A DNA stretch of 64,000 nucleotides from Streptomyces flavochromogenes (GCF_000717595.1 NZ_JNZO01000008.1:124001-188000); one strand, 5' to 3'. Positions 8,336 through 17,055 are shown, counted from the first letter of the stretch. The notes: generated by a model from the letters alone, not told the origin. A program made the numbers and translations.

Positions 8336-10150
8336 TCAGAACGGCAGGCTCGCCTTGAGGGGGTTGGGGAACGGGGGAGTCATCGAGATGAAGGCCGGCG
8401 CGTTGACCACGGCCTCGGTGAGAGCCGTGACCTTGAACTTCGTCCCGGCCTTGATGTTCACACCGAGCCCCGCGTCGAGCGTGATCCGCCCTGTCGCCGA
8501 GAGCGTCAGATCCGCCCCCGACTCGACCTTCACCCCCTTCGCCCCCGTGATGGTGACCGTCCCGTCGCTGTCGATCGTCAGGGTGGTGCGGGCCTCGTTG
8601 AGTTCCACGCTCAGGCCCCCCTTCGCGGTGCGCAGCCGGATGCCGTGCGAGGCACGCGTCCGGCCGCCCTCCTCGCGCAGTTCCACGGTGTGACCGGTAC
8701 GGGAGGTCAGGGCGCGCCACTGGACCCGCCCGCTGGTCGGATCGACGGGCGGCACCCGGTCGGTGGCCGGGGTGTGCTTGTCGACGCCGTTGTACAACCC
8801 GGCCAGGACATAGGGGTGTTCGAGGGAACCCCGGTCGAAGGCGCACAGCACCTCGTCGTCCACCTCGGGGAGCATCAGACCGCCGCCCCCGCGTCCGCCG
8901 AGTTGGGCCACCCGGCACCAGCCGCTCTCGTACGTCGCCGACAGCCACGGGAAGCGCAGTCTGACCCGGCCGAGCGAGAGCGGGTCCTTGGTGTTGGTGA
9001 CCAGCGCGACAGCGACACCGGGCATCGGCGGGGCCGCCTCCCCGCCGCCGGAGGCCGTCCCGTACAGCGAACGGAACTGACGCCCGGACACGGTCAGCCA
9101 TGTGGCGAACTGCCGTCCGGAGGCGAAGACATGCCGTACCCCGGTCGCGGTGTACCGCCCCTCGAAGGGGAAACCCGCGCCCTTCACGGCCACCGGCTGC
9201 CCCGGCTTCAGCGCCGGATTGCCGGTCACGGCCACCTCAAGCTCCGCGAAAGAACCGGTGACGTCGTCGGCGAGCGCCGCCGCCGCCTGGGTCACCTCCG
9301 ACTGCGTGGTGAACGGCGTGTCCGTCGCGGCCAGTTCGGCCGGCCCGAACGGAGCGGAGAGCTGCGCCGGGGTGATGTCCGAGACGATCTCCTTGCTCGC
9401 GACCGCGGGCGTCGGGGAGGACAGGGCCTGCTTGGTGCGGGGATCCCAGCCCCGCACGTCGACCTTCCCGACCTGCCCGGCGGCGGTCACGGACACCCGG
9501 CTCTGCAGCGTGTTGCTGCCGAAGTCCAGGACGTACGGGCTGGCCGCCGCCGGCGTGGTGTCGGCGGGCGCCGAGGAGGCCGGGGGCAGCGCGGCGAACA
9601 CGATCCGGCCCGCCGTGTCGAGCGACAGCCGGACGTCGTTCTCGCGTGCGAGCCGGGAGAGGAAGTCCCAGTCGGTGATGTTGGGCTGGGTGGCCAGCTC
9701 GTACACCGTCGGCGTCGCGTCGACCTTGCCGAGAGGGATCCGGTTGAGCCCGGCGAGCTTCCGGACGATGTCGGAGGCCGTCATGTTCGGATAGCCCTCG
9801 ACGCGCCGGCTCCGCAGCAGACGGTGCCCGGGATCGTAGCCGCGCACGATCAGGTACCGGCCGTGACCGGGCGCCGCGTCCACCTCGACGGCCGTGACCT
9901 CGCCCGTGAGCATGGGCTCCCCGAGCCTGCCGTCGGTGAACGGGGACAGCACCGCCATCGCGCCGACCTTGAGGAACGGGAACTTCGTGGTGAGGGTGCC
10001 GTCCTTGTCGCTGAACGTCAGCTGGAACGCGGACGGGACGTTGACGCTCGCGTCCACCCAGCCCTCGGTGAGGCGGACCGCGAGCGGGTCCGGCAGTGGC
10101 GTGCCGTCGAGCTGCACGTGGAGGACGGTGGTGAAGGTCTTCTCGCTCAT
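8336..10150 (-). CDS. cis8: CIS spike protein (VgrG-like hub and needle)
   Basis: A 604-residue VgrG/Afp8-like spike. Residues ~1-360 form the gp27-like hub (PNITDWDFLSRLAREND is the conserved VgrG-type motif); about 375-460 is an OB-fold (VALVTNTKDPLSLGRVRLRFPWLS, WCRVAQLGGRGGGG, EVDDEVLCAFDRGSLEHPYVLAGLYNG, matching gp5-type spikes). The end (~500-604) is repeat-like, with GGLSVELNEARTTLTIDSDG and GADLTLSATGRITLDA, which would build the beta-helical needle. No toxin extension follows, and no separate PAAR-tip gene was seen. It starts at ATG 10150, overlapping the LysM gene stop (ATGA). Confidence 0.9.
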   Translation of the reverse strand: MSEKTFTTVLHVQLDGTPLPDPLAVRLTEGWVDASVNVPSAFQLTFSDKDGTLTTKFPFLKVGAMAVLSPFTDGRLGEPMLTGEVTAVEVDAAPGHGRYLIVRGYDPGHRLLRSRRVEGYPNMTASDIVRKLAGLNRIPLGKVDATPTVYELATQPNITDWDFLSRLARENDVRLSLDTAGRIVFAALPPASSAPADTTPAAASPYVLDFGSNTLQSRVSVTAAGQVGKVDVRGWDPRTKQALSSPTPAVASKEIVSDITPAQLSAPFGPAELAATDTPFTTQSEVTQAAAALADDVTGSFAELEVAVTGNPALKPGQPVAVKGAGFPFEGRYTATGVRHVFASGRQFATWLTVSGRQFRSLYGTASGGGEAAPPMPGVAVALVTNTKDPLSLGRVRLRFPWLSATYESGWCRVAQLGGRGGGGLMLPEVDDEVLCAFDRGSLEHPYVLAGLYNGVDKHTPATDRVPPVDPTSGRVQWRALTSRTGHTVELREEGGRTRASHGIRLRTAKGGLSVELNEARTTLTIDSDGTVTITGAKGVKVESGADLTLSATGRITLDAGLGVNIKAGTKFKVTALTEAVVNAPAFISMTPPFPNPLKASLPF

Positions 10151-10887
10151 GAGGCGCCCTCGGTCTCCGGCGTTTCGGTGGTGGACGGGAGCAGCAGTTC
10201 GGTTCCGGGGCGCAGCCGCATCGGGTCGTCGATGCGGTTCGCCTCCGCGATGACCCGCCAGCGGGTCGCGTCGCCGTACTCGCGCCAGGCGAGGGAGGCG
10301 AGAGAGTCACCGGCGACCGTGCGGTGCACCCGGCGGGCCGAGAGCGCGCCGGACGTCGGGTTCTGCTTCTTGGTCGCGCTGGAGACCTCGGTGAGGGAGA
10401 GCGAACACGTCGCACGGATCGGGATCCCGCTGGGGCTGAAGAGGGTGTACGTCGCCGACACGGAGGTCACGTACGCGACGAACTGCACCGTCGAGAACGA
10501 CCCCCAGGAGAACCGCACCCACGGGGGCGACGGAGCCTTCGCCGCGATGCTCTGCTGGGTCACCTCGCAACAGGACAGCAGCAACTCCACCTGCTGCTGC
10601 ACGTCGTTCGACGACGGGTCGCCCGAGCGGTCCAGGAAGACCTCCAGCTGAAGCTGGGCCGGCTCGCTGCCGGTGAACTTGGGCGGCGCACCCCGGTCGT
10701 ACGCGACGGCCTGCTCGGTGAACCAGTGCGCGGAACGGCTCAGTTGGAGCTGATCCGGATTGAACTCGAACTTCACCTCGCCGAGCTTCGCGCCGTACGA
10801 ACTCGACAGATCGGTCGGTGGCTGGTGGATGGCGAGCGAGGCGCGGGAGAGGCCGCTGGCCGTCAACCCGGCGAAGAACGGGGCCAT
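10147..10887 (-). CDS. cis7: CIS LysM-containing tail/baseplate hub protein
   Basis: A 246-residue Afp7-like protein. The N-terminal domain (GEVKFEFNPDQLQLSRSAHW and QLQLEVFLDRSGDPSSNDVQQQVE) is the conserved part of the CIS LysM family; the C-terminal ~50 residues (VHRTVAGDSLASLAWREYGDA...WRVIAEANRIDDP) form a LysM domain. In characterised machines this protein sits at the tube-baseplate junction and the LysM fold acts as a structural adaptor rather than a wall binder. It starts at ATG 10887, one base after the stop of the second tube gene and directly before the spike gene, as in Afp and PVC clusters. Confidence 0.9.
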   Translation of the reverse strand: MAPFFAGLTASGLSRASLAIHQPPTDLSSSYGAKLGEVKFEFNPDQLQLSRSAHWFTEQAVAYDRGAPPKFTGSEPAQLQLEVFLDRSGDPSSNDVQQQVELLLSCCEVTQQSIAAKAPSPPWVRFSWGSFSTVQFVAYVTSVSATYTLFSPSGIPIRATCSLSLTEVSSATKKQNPTSGALSARRVHRTVAGDSLASLAWREYGDATRWRVIAEANRIDDPMRLRPGTELLLPSTTETPETEGAS

Positions 10888-10888
10888 C

Positions 10889-11326
10889 TCAGGCGCCTCC
10901 CGCGTCGGTGAACCCGTGGTGCGCGATCTCCAGGGTCTCCGTCGCCACGGCCGGACTCGCCGGGTCGAGGGTCGGACCCGTCCAGCGCACCGGCAGTACC
11001 TCGACCAGACCCCACTGCGCCACGATCGACCCGTCCGCACGGAGCGCCGCGATCTGCGCGGTCGGACGGGTGATGCCCGTGGCCAGCGACGAGATCCAGG
11101 CGGCGACGTTCGCGGTCTCGGGGGTGAGAGGGCGGGTGAGCCGGATGGTGGAGAAGGTGACACGGGTGGGCAGCTGCCAGACGAAGCCGTTGTTGCCCCC
11201 CTCCCGGCGCTGCTCCACCTCGACCTCGGAGGAGAGACCGTCACAGCTGTTGAACACGCCGAGGTCCTCGCCGTCGATGGTGAGCTTGAAGAAGACGGTG
11301 GATGCGGGGTCCGGCTGCTGGGGCAT
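10889..11326 (-). CDS. cis1b: CIS inner tube protein, second paralogue
   Basis: A 145-residue T4 gp19-like tube protein (TIGR02241 type). It begins PASTVFFKLTIDGEDLGVFNSCDGLSSEVEVEQ, with the conserved FxLxIDG and cxGLsxevev pattern, and ends with ETLEIAHHGFTDAG. It is clearly diverged from the main tube gene at 14913-15356. Clusters with two tube genes usually use one for the tube shaft and the other as the first ring on the baseplate hub; the position just ahead of the LysM and spike genes fits the hub-proximal role, which is inference. The a/b naming follows the Streptomyces usage and could be reversed. Confidence 0.85.
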   Translation of the reverse strand: MPQQPDPASTVFFKLTIDGEDLGVFNSCDGLSSEVEVEQRREGGNNGFVWQLPTRVTFSTIRLTRPLTPETANVAAWISSLATGITRPTAQIAALRADGSIVAQWGLVEVLPVRWTGPTLDPASPAVATETLEIAHHGFTDAGGA

Positions 11327-11392
11327 GGTGACGGGTCTCTCGGATCGGCGCGGTCAGCGGTGGATGGCGTGGTGGTGAGAACGGGATTCCGG

Positions 11393-14305
11393 TCAGCGGC
11401 CGTGGTCGCGGAGGCGGCCCACCCGCTCGCGGTCGGCACGGAGCTCGGCCCGGAGGAGCCGCGAGAGGGGGGTGACGAGACGACGGGCCAACTCGTCGAG
11501 ATGGGTGGGTGATTCGGGGTCGGCGGCGCCCGGTGCGGCGGAGCGCTGCACGGAGGCCGTGGGCGGAGCCGGGGCGGTCCGGGTGACCGTCGTGGCGGCG
11601 CGCGGCGCGTGTGCGGCAGGGGCTGGGGCGGGGGCGGCCGAGGTCCGCTGGAGCGGGGCGGGCGTGACCACGGGGACGACCGGCTCGGGGGCGGGCGCCG
11701 TGGCCGGGGTCGCCCCGGCGGCGGTCTGCCGCTGGACCACCGGCCGTGCGACGGGCCGTGCGGCGGACGGCCGGGCCAGGGGGACGACCGGACGGGGAGA
11801 GCTCTGGGGTGCGGCCGTGGCGCCGAGGGGCGGAGTGGCCGGAGCGCGCTGAACGGTCGGGGCGGGGGCGGGGGCGGCGGCCGGCGTGAAGAGGGGAACG
11901 GCGAGGGGCGTCGCGGGCACGCCCGCGGGCTGCTGGGGACCAGGCGCGGCGGAGGGAGCCGAGGTGCTGGACCTGGACGGAGCGGTCGCGCTGTTCGGCA
12001 GACTCGGGGCGAGCGGCCGGGCGGTGGCGAGCGGACGGGCGGTCCGCCGCTGCACCGTGGGCGCGGTGGCACGGGGGAGGTCGGTGACGGTGACGACGGG
12101 CGGCTGCGCGGGAGTGGGAGTCGGCGTGGTGACGGGGGTGCGCGGGGCGGTGGGCACCATGGACGCGGGGGAGTCGACAGGGGTCTCAGGTCCCGGTGCG
12201 GCCGTGGCGCGCTGGACCGGGGGAGGAGTCGACGGCCCGGTGGGCAGGTTCGCGAGGGGGGTCGTGGGGACGGCCGGCGCCTGGTGCTGGTGCTGGTTCG
12301 CGGTCGACCGCTGCACGGGCGCGGACTCGGCCGACGTGGGGAGGGGGGAGGCCGAGGTCGGGACGGGAGAGGCCGGCGTCGGGGCGGGGGCGGTCACCCG
12401 CGCGGGCACCTGCGGTCCGACGGGTCCGACCGGCCCGACGGGACGGGGGGCGGGTGTGACGGGGCTGCCGGGCGCAGGCGAGGCCGTCTTGGCCGGGGCA
12501 GACGTCGACGATGGTGCGGACGCGCGCGAGATCGGCGCGCCGATCGGAGACCTTCGCGACGTGGGGTTCGCAGGCGACACCGGCGCGTCGGCGGTGGCGC
12601 GCTGAACGGGGGCACCGAGTCCGGGCCTGGTCGGGGGAGTCTGCGGGGTGGCCGGCGTCCCGGGGGTGGGGGCGGGTGCCCGTGCGACGAGGGGCGTCGG
12701 AGCGGTCGGGCCCGCCTGGGACTTCGGTGAGGCGGCCCGTGCGGGCGCGGCTGCAGTAGTGGGCCCGGTGGCCGCCGGGGAGGCGGTCGTCGCGGGACGT
12801 GCCGGCGCGGTCGAAGGCGCGGGGGCGGAGGTGACGGGTGTCCGGGCCGCTGGGGCCGACGGCGTCACGGGGGGCGCGGGGGAGACGGACCTGGCGACGG
12901 TTCGGGCCACCGGAGGTGCGGGAGTCTCCGGGGCGGACGGGGCGGACGGGGCGGACGGGGCGGACGGGGCGGACGGGGTCGACGGGGCCAAAGGCATCGC
13001 GGCGGCTGCCGCGGAAGAGGAACGTGCGACGCTTCGGGCCACCGGGGCCACCGGGGCCACCGGGGCCACCGGGGCGGCCGGAGTCTCCGGCCGCGTCGGC
13101 GCGGAGGGTCCGTGCTTCGGTCCCTGCGCCACGGGCCCGGCGGGCGCGACGGCATCGGCCTTCTGTGCCGGAGCCGTAGGACCGGAGGGTGCAGGTTCCG
13201 GTGCCGACGCCCGCCGTGTCGAAGGGCTCGCCTGAGGTGCCGGCGCCGCCAGCGGGGGCGTCGAGCCCGTCGTGTTCCAGTCGCCGCCCGGTGCGCGCCG
13301 CGAGCGGCGTACGGGAGGGCGGCGCTGCACCGGGGTGCCGGGTGTGAGGCCGGGAGTCCCGGGCCCGCCGGGGGATGCGGGACCCGGGACGTTCTGGGGC
13401 CGACCGGCAGCCGAGGGCTCCGGTGCGGCGATGTCGGGCGCATCCGTGGGACGCGCCCCGTTCTCCGGCGTAGGGGCAGAGGTCGCTGTCCGCTGGACCG
13501 GCGCCGTGCCGTGCCCGGCTCCCTCCATCAGGCGCGCGGCACCGGCCGGAGCCAGGTGCCGTGGCGGCTGGACGGGCCGTGCCGAGACCAGTGGCGACCG
13601 CCGAACGGGCGCGGGCTGTACGGTCCTCGGCCGTGTGGGACGGTCGGACGGTTGCGTGATCCCGGCCTCACCGACCGTGTGCGCGGACGCCGGAGCAACC
13701 CGGTCGTCCGCCCTGCTGGAGGCCACGGCGGCACGCTGGACGGCGGCAGGCGCCGAGCGAGGCGAACCCGAAGCCGCACCCGAAGCCGCGCGCGAGTCCG
13801 CGCCCGTGTCTCCGGCCTCGCGCGCCGCGCCGCCACCCCGTACCGGAGCGGTCGTGGCCTCCCCCCGTACGGGACGAGGCGTCGGCGCGGGTCGACCGAC
13901 CGGCGGCGTCGCGGGCGCACGCTGTACGTCCGGAGCCGCCGCACCCGCCACCGGCAACCGCAGCCCCGGCAGCTCCGTCCCCTCGGAGCGCCCCGCCGAC
14001 TCCCGCTCGACGGGCAGAGGCACCGCCCGCACCGCGTCGAGCATGACGCCGCCCGGTGCGTCCGGGACCGCTCCGTGGCCGAGGTCGCTCTGGAAGGAGG
14101 GGTTCCAGTGGGTCGCGAGCGACGCGGAGAAGCCGTACTCCGCGACGGTCTTCGGACCCCCGGCCAGTACCCGCTGCACGGGCGGCAGCGCCCGCCACGC
14201 GTCGCCGGACGCCGCCGGCGCGACGGACGCCGAGCTCTCCTCGCGCACACCGGACTCCTCGCCGCGCGCGTTCCGCGTCCGCGCCGTCCGCCACTTCTCG
14301 AACAT
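11393..14305 (-). CDS. 970-aa Pro/Ala-rich disordered CIS-operon protein with VQR repeats
   Basis: A giant low-complexity protein in the middle of the structural operon. A short ordered N-terminus (MFEKWRTAR..., then WRALPPVQRVLAGG and TVAEYGFSASLATHWNPSF, ~1-85) and a C-terminal helix (DELARRLVTPLSRLLRAEL, last ~40 residues) bracket ~840 residues made almost entirely of Pro, Ala, Thr, Ser and Arg. About a dozen copies of a [AP]-x-VQR motif recur through it (PVQRVL, DVQRAP, AVQRAA, PVQRTA, PVQRST, TVQRRT and others). I do not recognise a domain. No other tape-measure candidate is present, so a length-determining or tube-lumen role is possible; cargo loading is another. ATG 14305 is preferred because GGAGGGG lies nine bases upstream. 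The 9-bp repeats at 12930 and 13041 lie inside it. Confidence 0.75.
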   Translation of the reverse strand: MFEKWRTARTRNARGEESGVREESSASVAPAASGDAWRALPPVQRVLAGGPKTVAEYGFSASLATHWNPSFQSDLGHGAVPDAPGGVMLDAVRAVPLPVERESAGRSEGTELPGLRLPVAGAAAPDVQRAPATPPVGRPAPTPRPVRGEATTAPVRGGGAAREAGDTGADSRAASGAASGSPRSAPAAVQRAAVASSRADDRVAPASAHTVGEAGITQPSDRPTRPRTVQPAPVRRSPLVSARPVQPPRHLAPAGAARLMEGAGHGTAPVQRTATSAPTPENGARPTDAPDIAAPEPSAAGRPQNVPGPASPGGPGTPGLTPGTPVQRRPPVRRSRRAPGGDWNTTGSTPPLAAPAPQASPSTRRASAPEPAPSGPTAPAQKADAVAPAGPVAQGPKHGPSAPTRPETPAAPVAPVAPVAPVARSVARSSSAAAAAMPLAPSTPSAPSAPSAPSAPSAPETPAPPVARTVARSVSPAPPVTPSAPAARTPVTSAPAPSTAPARPATTASPAATGPTTAAAPARAASPKSQAGPTAPTPLVARAPAPTPGTPATPQTPPTRPGLGAPVQRATADAPVSPANPTSRRSPIGAPISRASAPSSTSAPAKTASPAPGSPVTPAPRPVGPVGPVGPQVPARVTAPAPTPASPVPTSASPLPTSAESAPVQRSTANQHQHQAPAVPTTPLANLPTGPSTPPPVQRATAAPGPETPVDSPASMVPTAPRTPVTTPTPTPAQPPVVTVTDLPRATAPTVQRRTARPLATARPLAPSLPNSATAPSRSSTSAPSAAPGPQQPAGVPATPLAVPLFTPAAAPAPAPTVQRAPATPPLGATAAPQSSPRPVVPLARPSAARPVARPVVQRQTAAGATPATAPAPEPVVPVVTPAPLQRTSAAPAPAPAAHAPRAATTVTRTAPAPPTASVQRSAAPGAADPESPTHLDELARRLVTPLSRLLRAELRADRERVGRLRDHGR
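12930..12983. repeat. Six-copy 9-bp tandem repeat inside the disordered CIS protein
   Basis: Units of ggggcggac run head to tail, five exact and a sixth with two changes. On the coding (minus) strand each unit is three codons, giving a Ser-Ala-Pro triad array. Copy-number changes would keep frame. Confidence 0.85.
13041..13076. repeat. Four-copy 9-bp tandem repeat inside the disordered CIS protein
   Basis: Units of accggggcc, three exact and one ending in g. On the minus strand they encode a Pro-Val-Ala triad array in the disordered protein. Like the neighbouring repeat, they can expand or shrink without a frameshift. Confidence 0.85.
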
Positions 14306-14344
14306 CCCCACAGTCCCCTCCAACCTCCCTTCCCTGTCCTGTCG

Positions 14345-14497
14345 TCACGCTTGCGACCGCTCCACCAGCGACGCCACCTGGGCCACGTACCTCCGCCGGT
14401 CCGCGTGTTCCAGATCGAGGATGTCGTCCATGCCCCAGTGGAAGTGGAAGGCGAGGTACGCGGTCTCCTCCTCGATCCGGTCGGCCGCGTACGTCAC
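14345..14497 (-). CDS. Small conserved CIS-operon protein (DUF6760-like, 50 aa)
   Basis: A 50-residue protein: VTYAADRIEEETAYLAFHFHW, then GMDDILDLEHADRRRYVAQV and a short basic tail. The Ala-Phe-His-Phe-His-Trp and Leu-Glu-His motif with ERxRxV-like ending recalls the short DUF6760-type proteins of phage-tail-like clusters; I am not certain of the family number. GTG 14497 overlaps the stop of the preceding tail assembly gene (GTGA) and follows a GGGGGA ribosome site. The pairing with a tail-assembly gene recalls the paired tail chaperones (gpG/gpGT) of phages, but no frameshift signal was seen. Confidence 0.65.
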   Translation of the reverse strand: MTYAADRIEEETAYLAFHFHWGMDDILDLEHADRRRYVAQVASLVERSQA

Positions 14498-14913
14498 GAT
14501 TCCCCCAGGCGGCTCCCGGCCAGCTCGACCTCGAAGGACTCCTCGCAATGCGGGCACGCCACGGCGGCCCGGGTATGGCCCTCCGCGTTGATCTGCCGGT
14601 AGAAGTCCTGGAGGAACGCCAGGTCGGAGGCGAACATGTTCTCCACCGTCCCGTCGTGGACCGACGGGAGCGTGCCGAGCCGGGTGATGACCCGGCCGAG
14701 CAGCACCACGGACAGGTACGCCGGGTTCTCGCGGACCCGGATGTCGCGCAGCGGCAGCAGCTCGTCCCGGGCCGTGGCCAGCCGCATCGCACCGTTGCGG
14801 TGCACGGTGCCCGCCTCGTCGACGAACCCGCGCGGCAGCTCGAACTCGAACTCCGTGCGGAGCGGCTCCTGTGGGCGGCCCTGCTGCGTGCCCGCCGATC
14901 CCTCGCGTCGCAT
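14494..14913 (-). CDS. Tail assembly / baseplate-type protein with C-terminal zinc knuckle
   Basis: A 139-residue protein starting at ATG 14913, which overlaps the tube gene stop (ATGA). The core (TEFEFELPRGFVDEAG, RLATARDELLPLRDIRVREN, LSVVLLGRVITRLGTLPSV, MFASDLAFLQDFYRQIN) matches the short proteins that follow the tube gene in phage-tail-like clusters, annotated as T4-baseplate-like or tail assembly proteins. The C-terminus adds CPHCEESFEVE, a likely half zinc ribbon. In phages proteins at this position are tail-assembly chaperones. A direct structural role cannot be excluded. Confidence 0.72.
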   Translation of the reverse strand: MRREGSAGTQQGRPQEPLRTEFEFELPRGFVDEAGTVHRNGAMRLATARDELLPLRDIRVRENPAYLSVVLLGRVITRLGTLPSVHDGTVENMFASDLAFLQDFYRQINAEGHTRAAVACPHCEESFEVELAGSRLGES

Positions 14914-15356
14914 CAGCCGAGCGTCAGCTCTTCGAAGGTGATGGTGACCTGCTCGGTGAGGGCAGCGGCGTCGCCGGCCTTCGTCGCGCTCAACTCCACC
15001 TTGGTGCACCAGGCGTTGCGCAGGTTGTACCGCTTGACCTCGGTGAGCTGGTAGTCCAGGAAGATGATGGACGCGTCCTTGCGGGCCGCGCCCATGTCGC
15101 CGGCGATGGACGACGTGATCCACTCGGTGAACGCGGCGGACTGGGTGGCCCCACGGGTCACCGTGCACGAACCGGCCTTCTTCACACCGGGGAGCTTCTT
15201 GATGATCGGCTTGCCGTCCGCCGAGACCTGCTGGAACTCGATGACGTCCTGCTCCATCGAGAGGCCGCTGATCTCCTGCAGGGTCTCGACCATGACGCCG
15301 TCGATCTGCAGGCCGAAATTGTGGGTGGTGAGGGCGTCACCGGTGTCGAGGGACAT
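14913..15356 (-). CDS. cis1a: CIS inner tube protein, main paralogue
   Basis: A 147-residue phage-tail tube protein of the gp19/Afp1 type (TIGR02241). Signature segments are HNFGLQIDGVMVETLQEISG, GKPIIKKLPGVKKAGSCTVTRG and the C-terminal QVTITFEELTLG. Hexameric rings of this protein stack into the needle that is driven out on contraction. It is the first gene after the sheath, separated by 106 bases that hold a small CCGGCCCGGGGCCGG dyad (15405-15419), which could make the sheath and tube amounts differ. The shape of the operon (sheath, tube, assembly factor) is standard. Confidence 0.92.
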   Translation of the reverse strand: MSLDTGDALTTHNFGLQIDGVMVETLQEISGLSMEQDVIEFQQVSADGKPIIKKLPGVKKAGSCTVTRGATQSAAFTEWITSSIAGDMGAARKDASIIFLDYQLTEVKRYNLRNAWCTKVELSATKAGDAAALTEQVTITFEELTLG

Positions 15357-15462
15357 GGGGGTTCACTCCTGTTTCAAGGGGCGGATCCGGGCGCGGCAGG
15401 CGCACCGGCCCGGGGCCGGAAGGGCGGGGCGACGAGCGGGATCGAGGGCGAGGAGGGGAGGA

Positions 15463-17055
15463 CTACTCCTCCAGCTCGCCCCCGCCGCCCTGGATCTGCG
15501 CGAGCCGGAAGACCACGAACTCGGCCGGCTTCACCGGGGCGATGCCGATCTCGCAGACCACACGGCCGAGGTCGACCGACTCCGGCGGGTTGGTCTCCGC
15601 GTCGCACTTCACGTAGAAGGCGTCCTCGGCGCGCTGGCCGAACAGCGCGCCCTGGCGCCACTCGTTGACGAGGAAGGCCGAGATGTTGCGGCGGATCCGG
15701 GCCCACAGCGACGGGTCGTTGGGCTCGAAGACGACCCACTGCGTTCCGACGAGGATCGACTCCTCGAGGTAGTTGAAGTAGCGGCGGACGTTCAGGTACC
15801 GCCACGCCGGGTCGGAGGCCAGCGTCCGCGCGCCCCACACCCGGATGCCGCGGCCCGGGAAGGCGCGGATGCAGTTCACGCCGATCGGGTTGAGCAGGTC
15901 CTGCTCGCCGCGGGTGATCTGGAGCTCCAGGTCGACCGCGCCGCGCACGATCTCGTTGGCGGGGGCCTTGTGGACACCGCGCTCGGCGTCGTTGCGCGCC
16001 CAGACGCCGGCCATGTGTCCGGACGGCGGAACCACCCGGGTCTGGCCGCTCGCCGGGTCGAAGGCCTTGATCCACGGGTAGTAGAGGGCCGCGTACGGCG
16101 AGTCGTAACCGGCGATCTCCTGCCGCCACTTGCGGATGTCGCGGGCGTTCAGCGACGGCGGCGGGTCGAGGATCGCCATCCGGTCGCCCATCAGCTCGCA
16201 GTGCGCGATGAGACCGATCTGGACGGCCTTGACCTGCTCCAGGTCGATGAGTCCCTGCTGGTAGGCGGCCATCAGGTCGGGCACGGCGACCATGTTGATC
16301 TCGTCGTAGGCCTCCAGGCCGCCGAAGCCGGTGCGGTCGGCGGAGTCGCCGATGAACTGCCCGGACTCCAGGGCGGCGGCGACGTCGGCGCCCGCGTCGA
16401 CGGCCTGAGCCGGCGTCCGCGCGGGCGGGGCGAGCGTCACGGACTGCGCGTCGGGCCTGGCGAGCTGCCCGCCGGCCGCGGCCTCCTCCAGGAGGATCGT
16501 CTTGGAACGCTGCTTGACCTGTGCGACCACGTAGTTGCGGGCGCTCTTCTTGGCGGAGGCGTCGAAGCTCTCGACGACCTTCTCGCCGTCCTTGACGACC
16601 AGCTTGAAGCGCTCGGCCTCGCCTTCGACGTCCTGCACCTCGACGGTGAGCGCCCCGCCGGCCTCGGAGCCGGCCGTGATCGCGGCGACCTTGAAGCTGC
16701 CGAGCGCGACGGCCTCACCGGCGACGAGCTGCGGCGCGGCGGCGGGCGACGCGTCGGCCGATCCGAGGGCGCGGGTGGCGCCCTGCGCGTCGCCACCGCC
16801 GACGCGCACCACGTACGCGGCGGTGCCGCCGTTGTTGAAGAACCCGTATACGGAGTGGGCGAGGTAGTACCCGTCCGTGAAGTCACCGAACGACGCTACG
16901 TACTGAGACCAGTTGGTGACGAGCACGGGCTCGTTGAGCGGACCGGCGGGCGCGAGCCCGACGAACGCGGCGACAGAGGTTCCGAGGCCCTCGATGGGAC
17001 GGGAGCCGCTGGCGACTTCCTCGACGTAGACGCCGGGGGACAGGTACGTGGGCAT
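15463..17055 (-). CDS. cis2: CIS contractile sheath protein
   Basis: A 530-residue tail sheath protein and the first gene of the structural operon. The N-terminus MPTYLSPGVYVEEVASGSRP is the classic sheath start; YVVRVGGG and MVAVPDL mark the central alpha/beta domain; the C-terminal assembly domain contains GVNCIRAFPGRGIRVWGART, WRYLNVRRYFNYLEESI, and EWRQGALFGQRAEDAFYVKCD, all conserved in Afp/PVC/T6SS-like sheaths. A surface domain (residues ~95-255, rich in Ala and Lys) is inserted in the middle. ATG 17055 follows GAGGAG; longer in-frame readings upstream are antisense to the divergent gene. The subunits form the extended sheath whose contraction drives the tube through the membrane. Confidence 0.95.
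   Translation of the reverse strand: MPTYLSPGVYVEEVASGSRPIEGLGTSVAAFVGLAPAGPLNEPVLVTNWSQYVASFGDFTDGYYLAHSVYGFFNNGGTAAYVVRVGGGDAQGATRALGSADASPAAAPQLVAGEAVALGSFKVAAITAGSEAGGALTVEVQDVEGEAERFKLVVKDGEKVVESFDASAKKSARNYVVAQVKQRSKTILLEEAAAGGQLARPDAQSVTLAPPARTPAQAVDAGADVAAALESGQFIGDSADRTGFGGLEAYDEINMVAVPDLMAAYQQGLIDLEQVKAVQIGLIAHCELMGDRMAILDPPPSLNARDIRKWRQEIAGYDSPYAALYYPWIKAFDPASGQTRVVPPSGHMAGVWARNDAERGVHKAPANEIVRGAVDLELQITRGEQDLLNPIGVNCIRAFPGRGIRVWGARTLASDPAWRYLNVRRYFNYLEESILVGTQWVVFEPNDPSLWARIRRNISAFLVNEWRQGALFGQRAEDAFYVKCDAETNPPESVDLGRVVCEIGIAPVKPAEFVVFRLAQIQGGGGELEE

Noticed and set aside
12930..13076. The 9-bp tandem repeats as a CRISPR array or origin iterons.
   Set aside because: Units are contiguous without spacers and fall inside a coding frame as Ser-Ala-Pro and Pro-Val-Ala triads.
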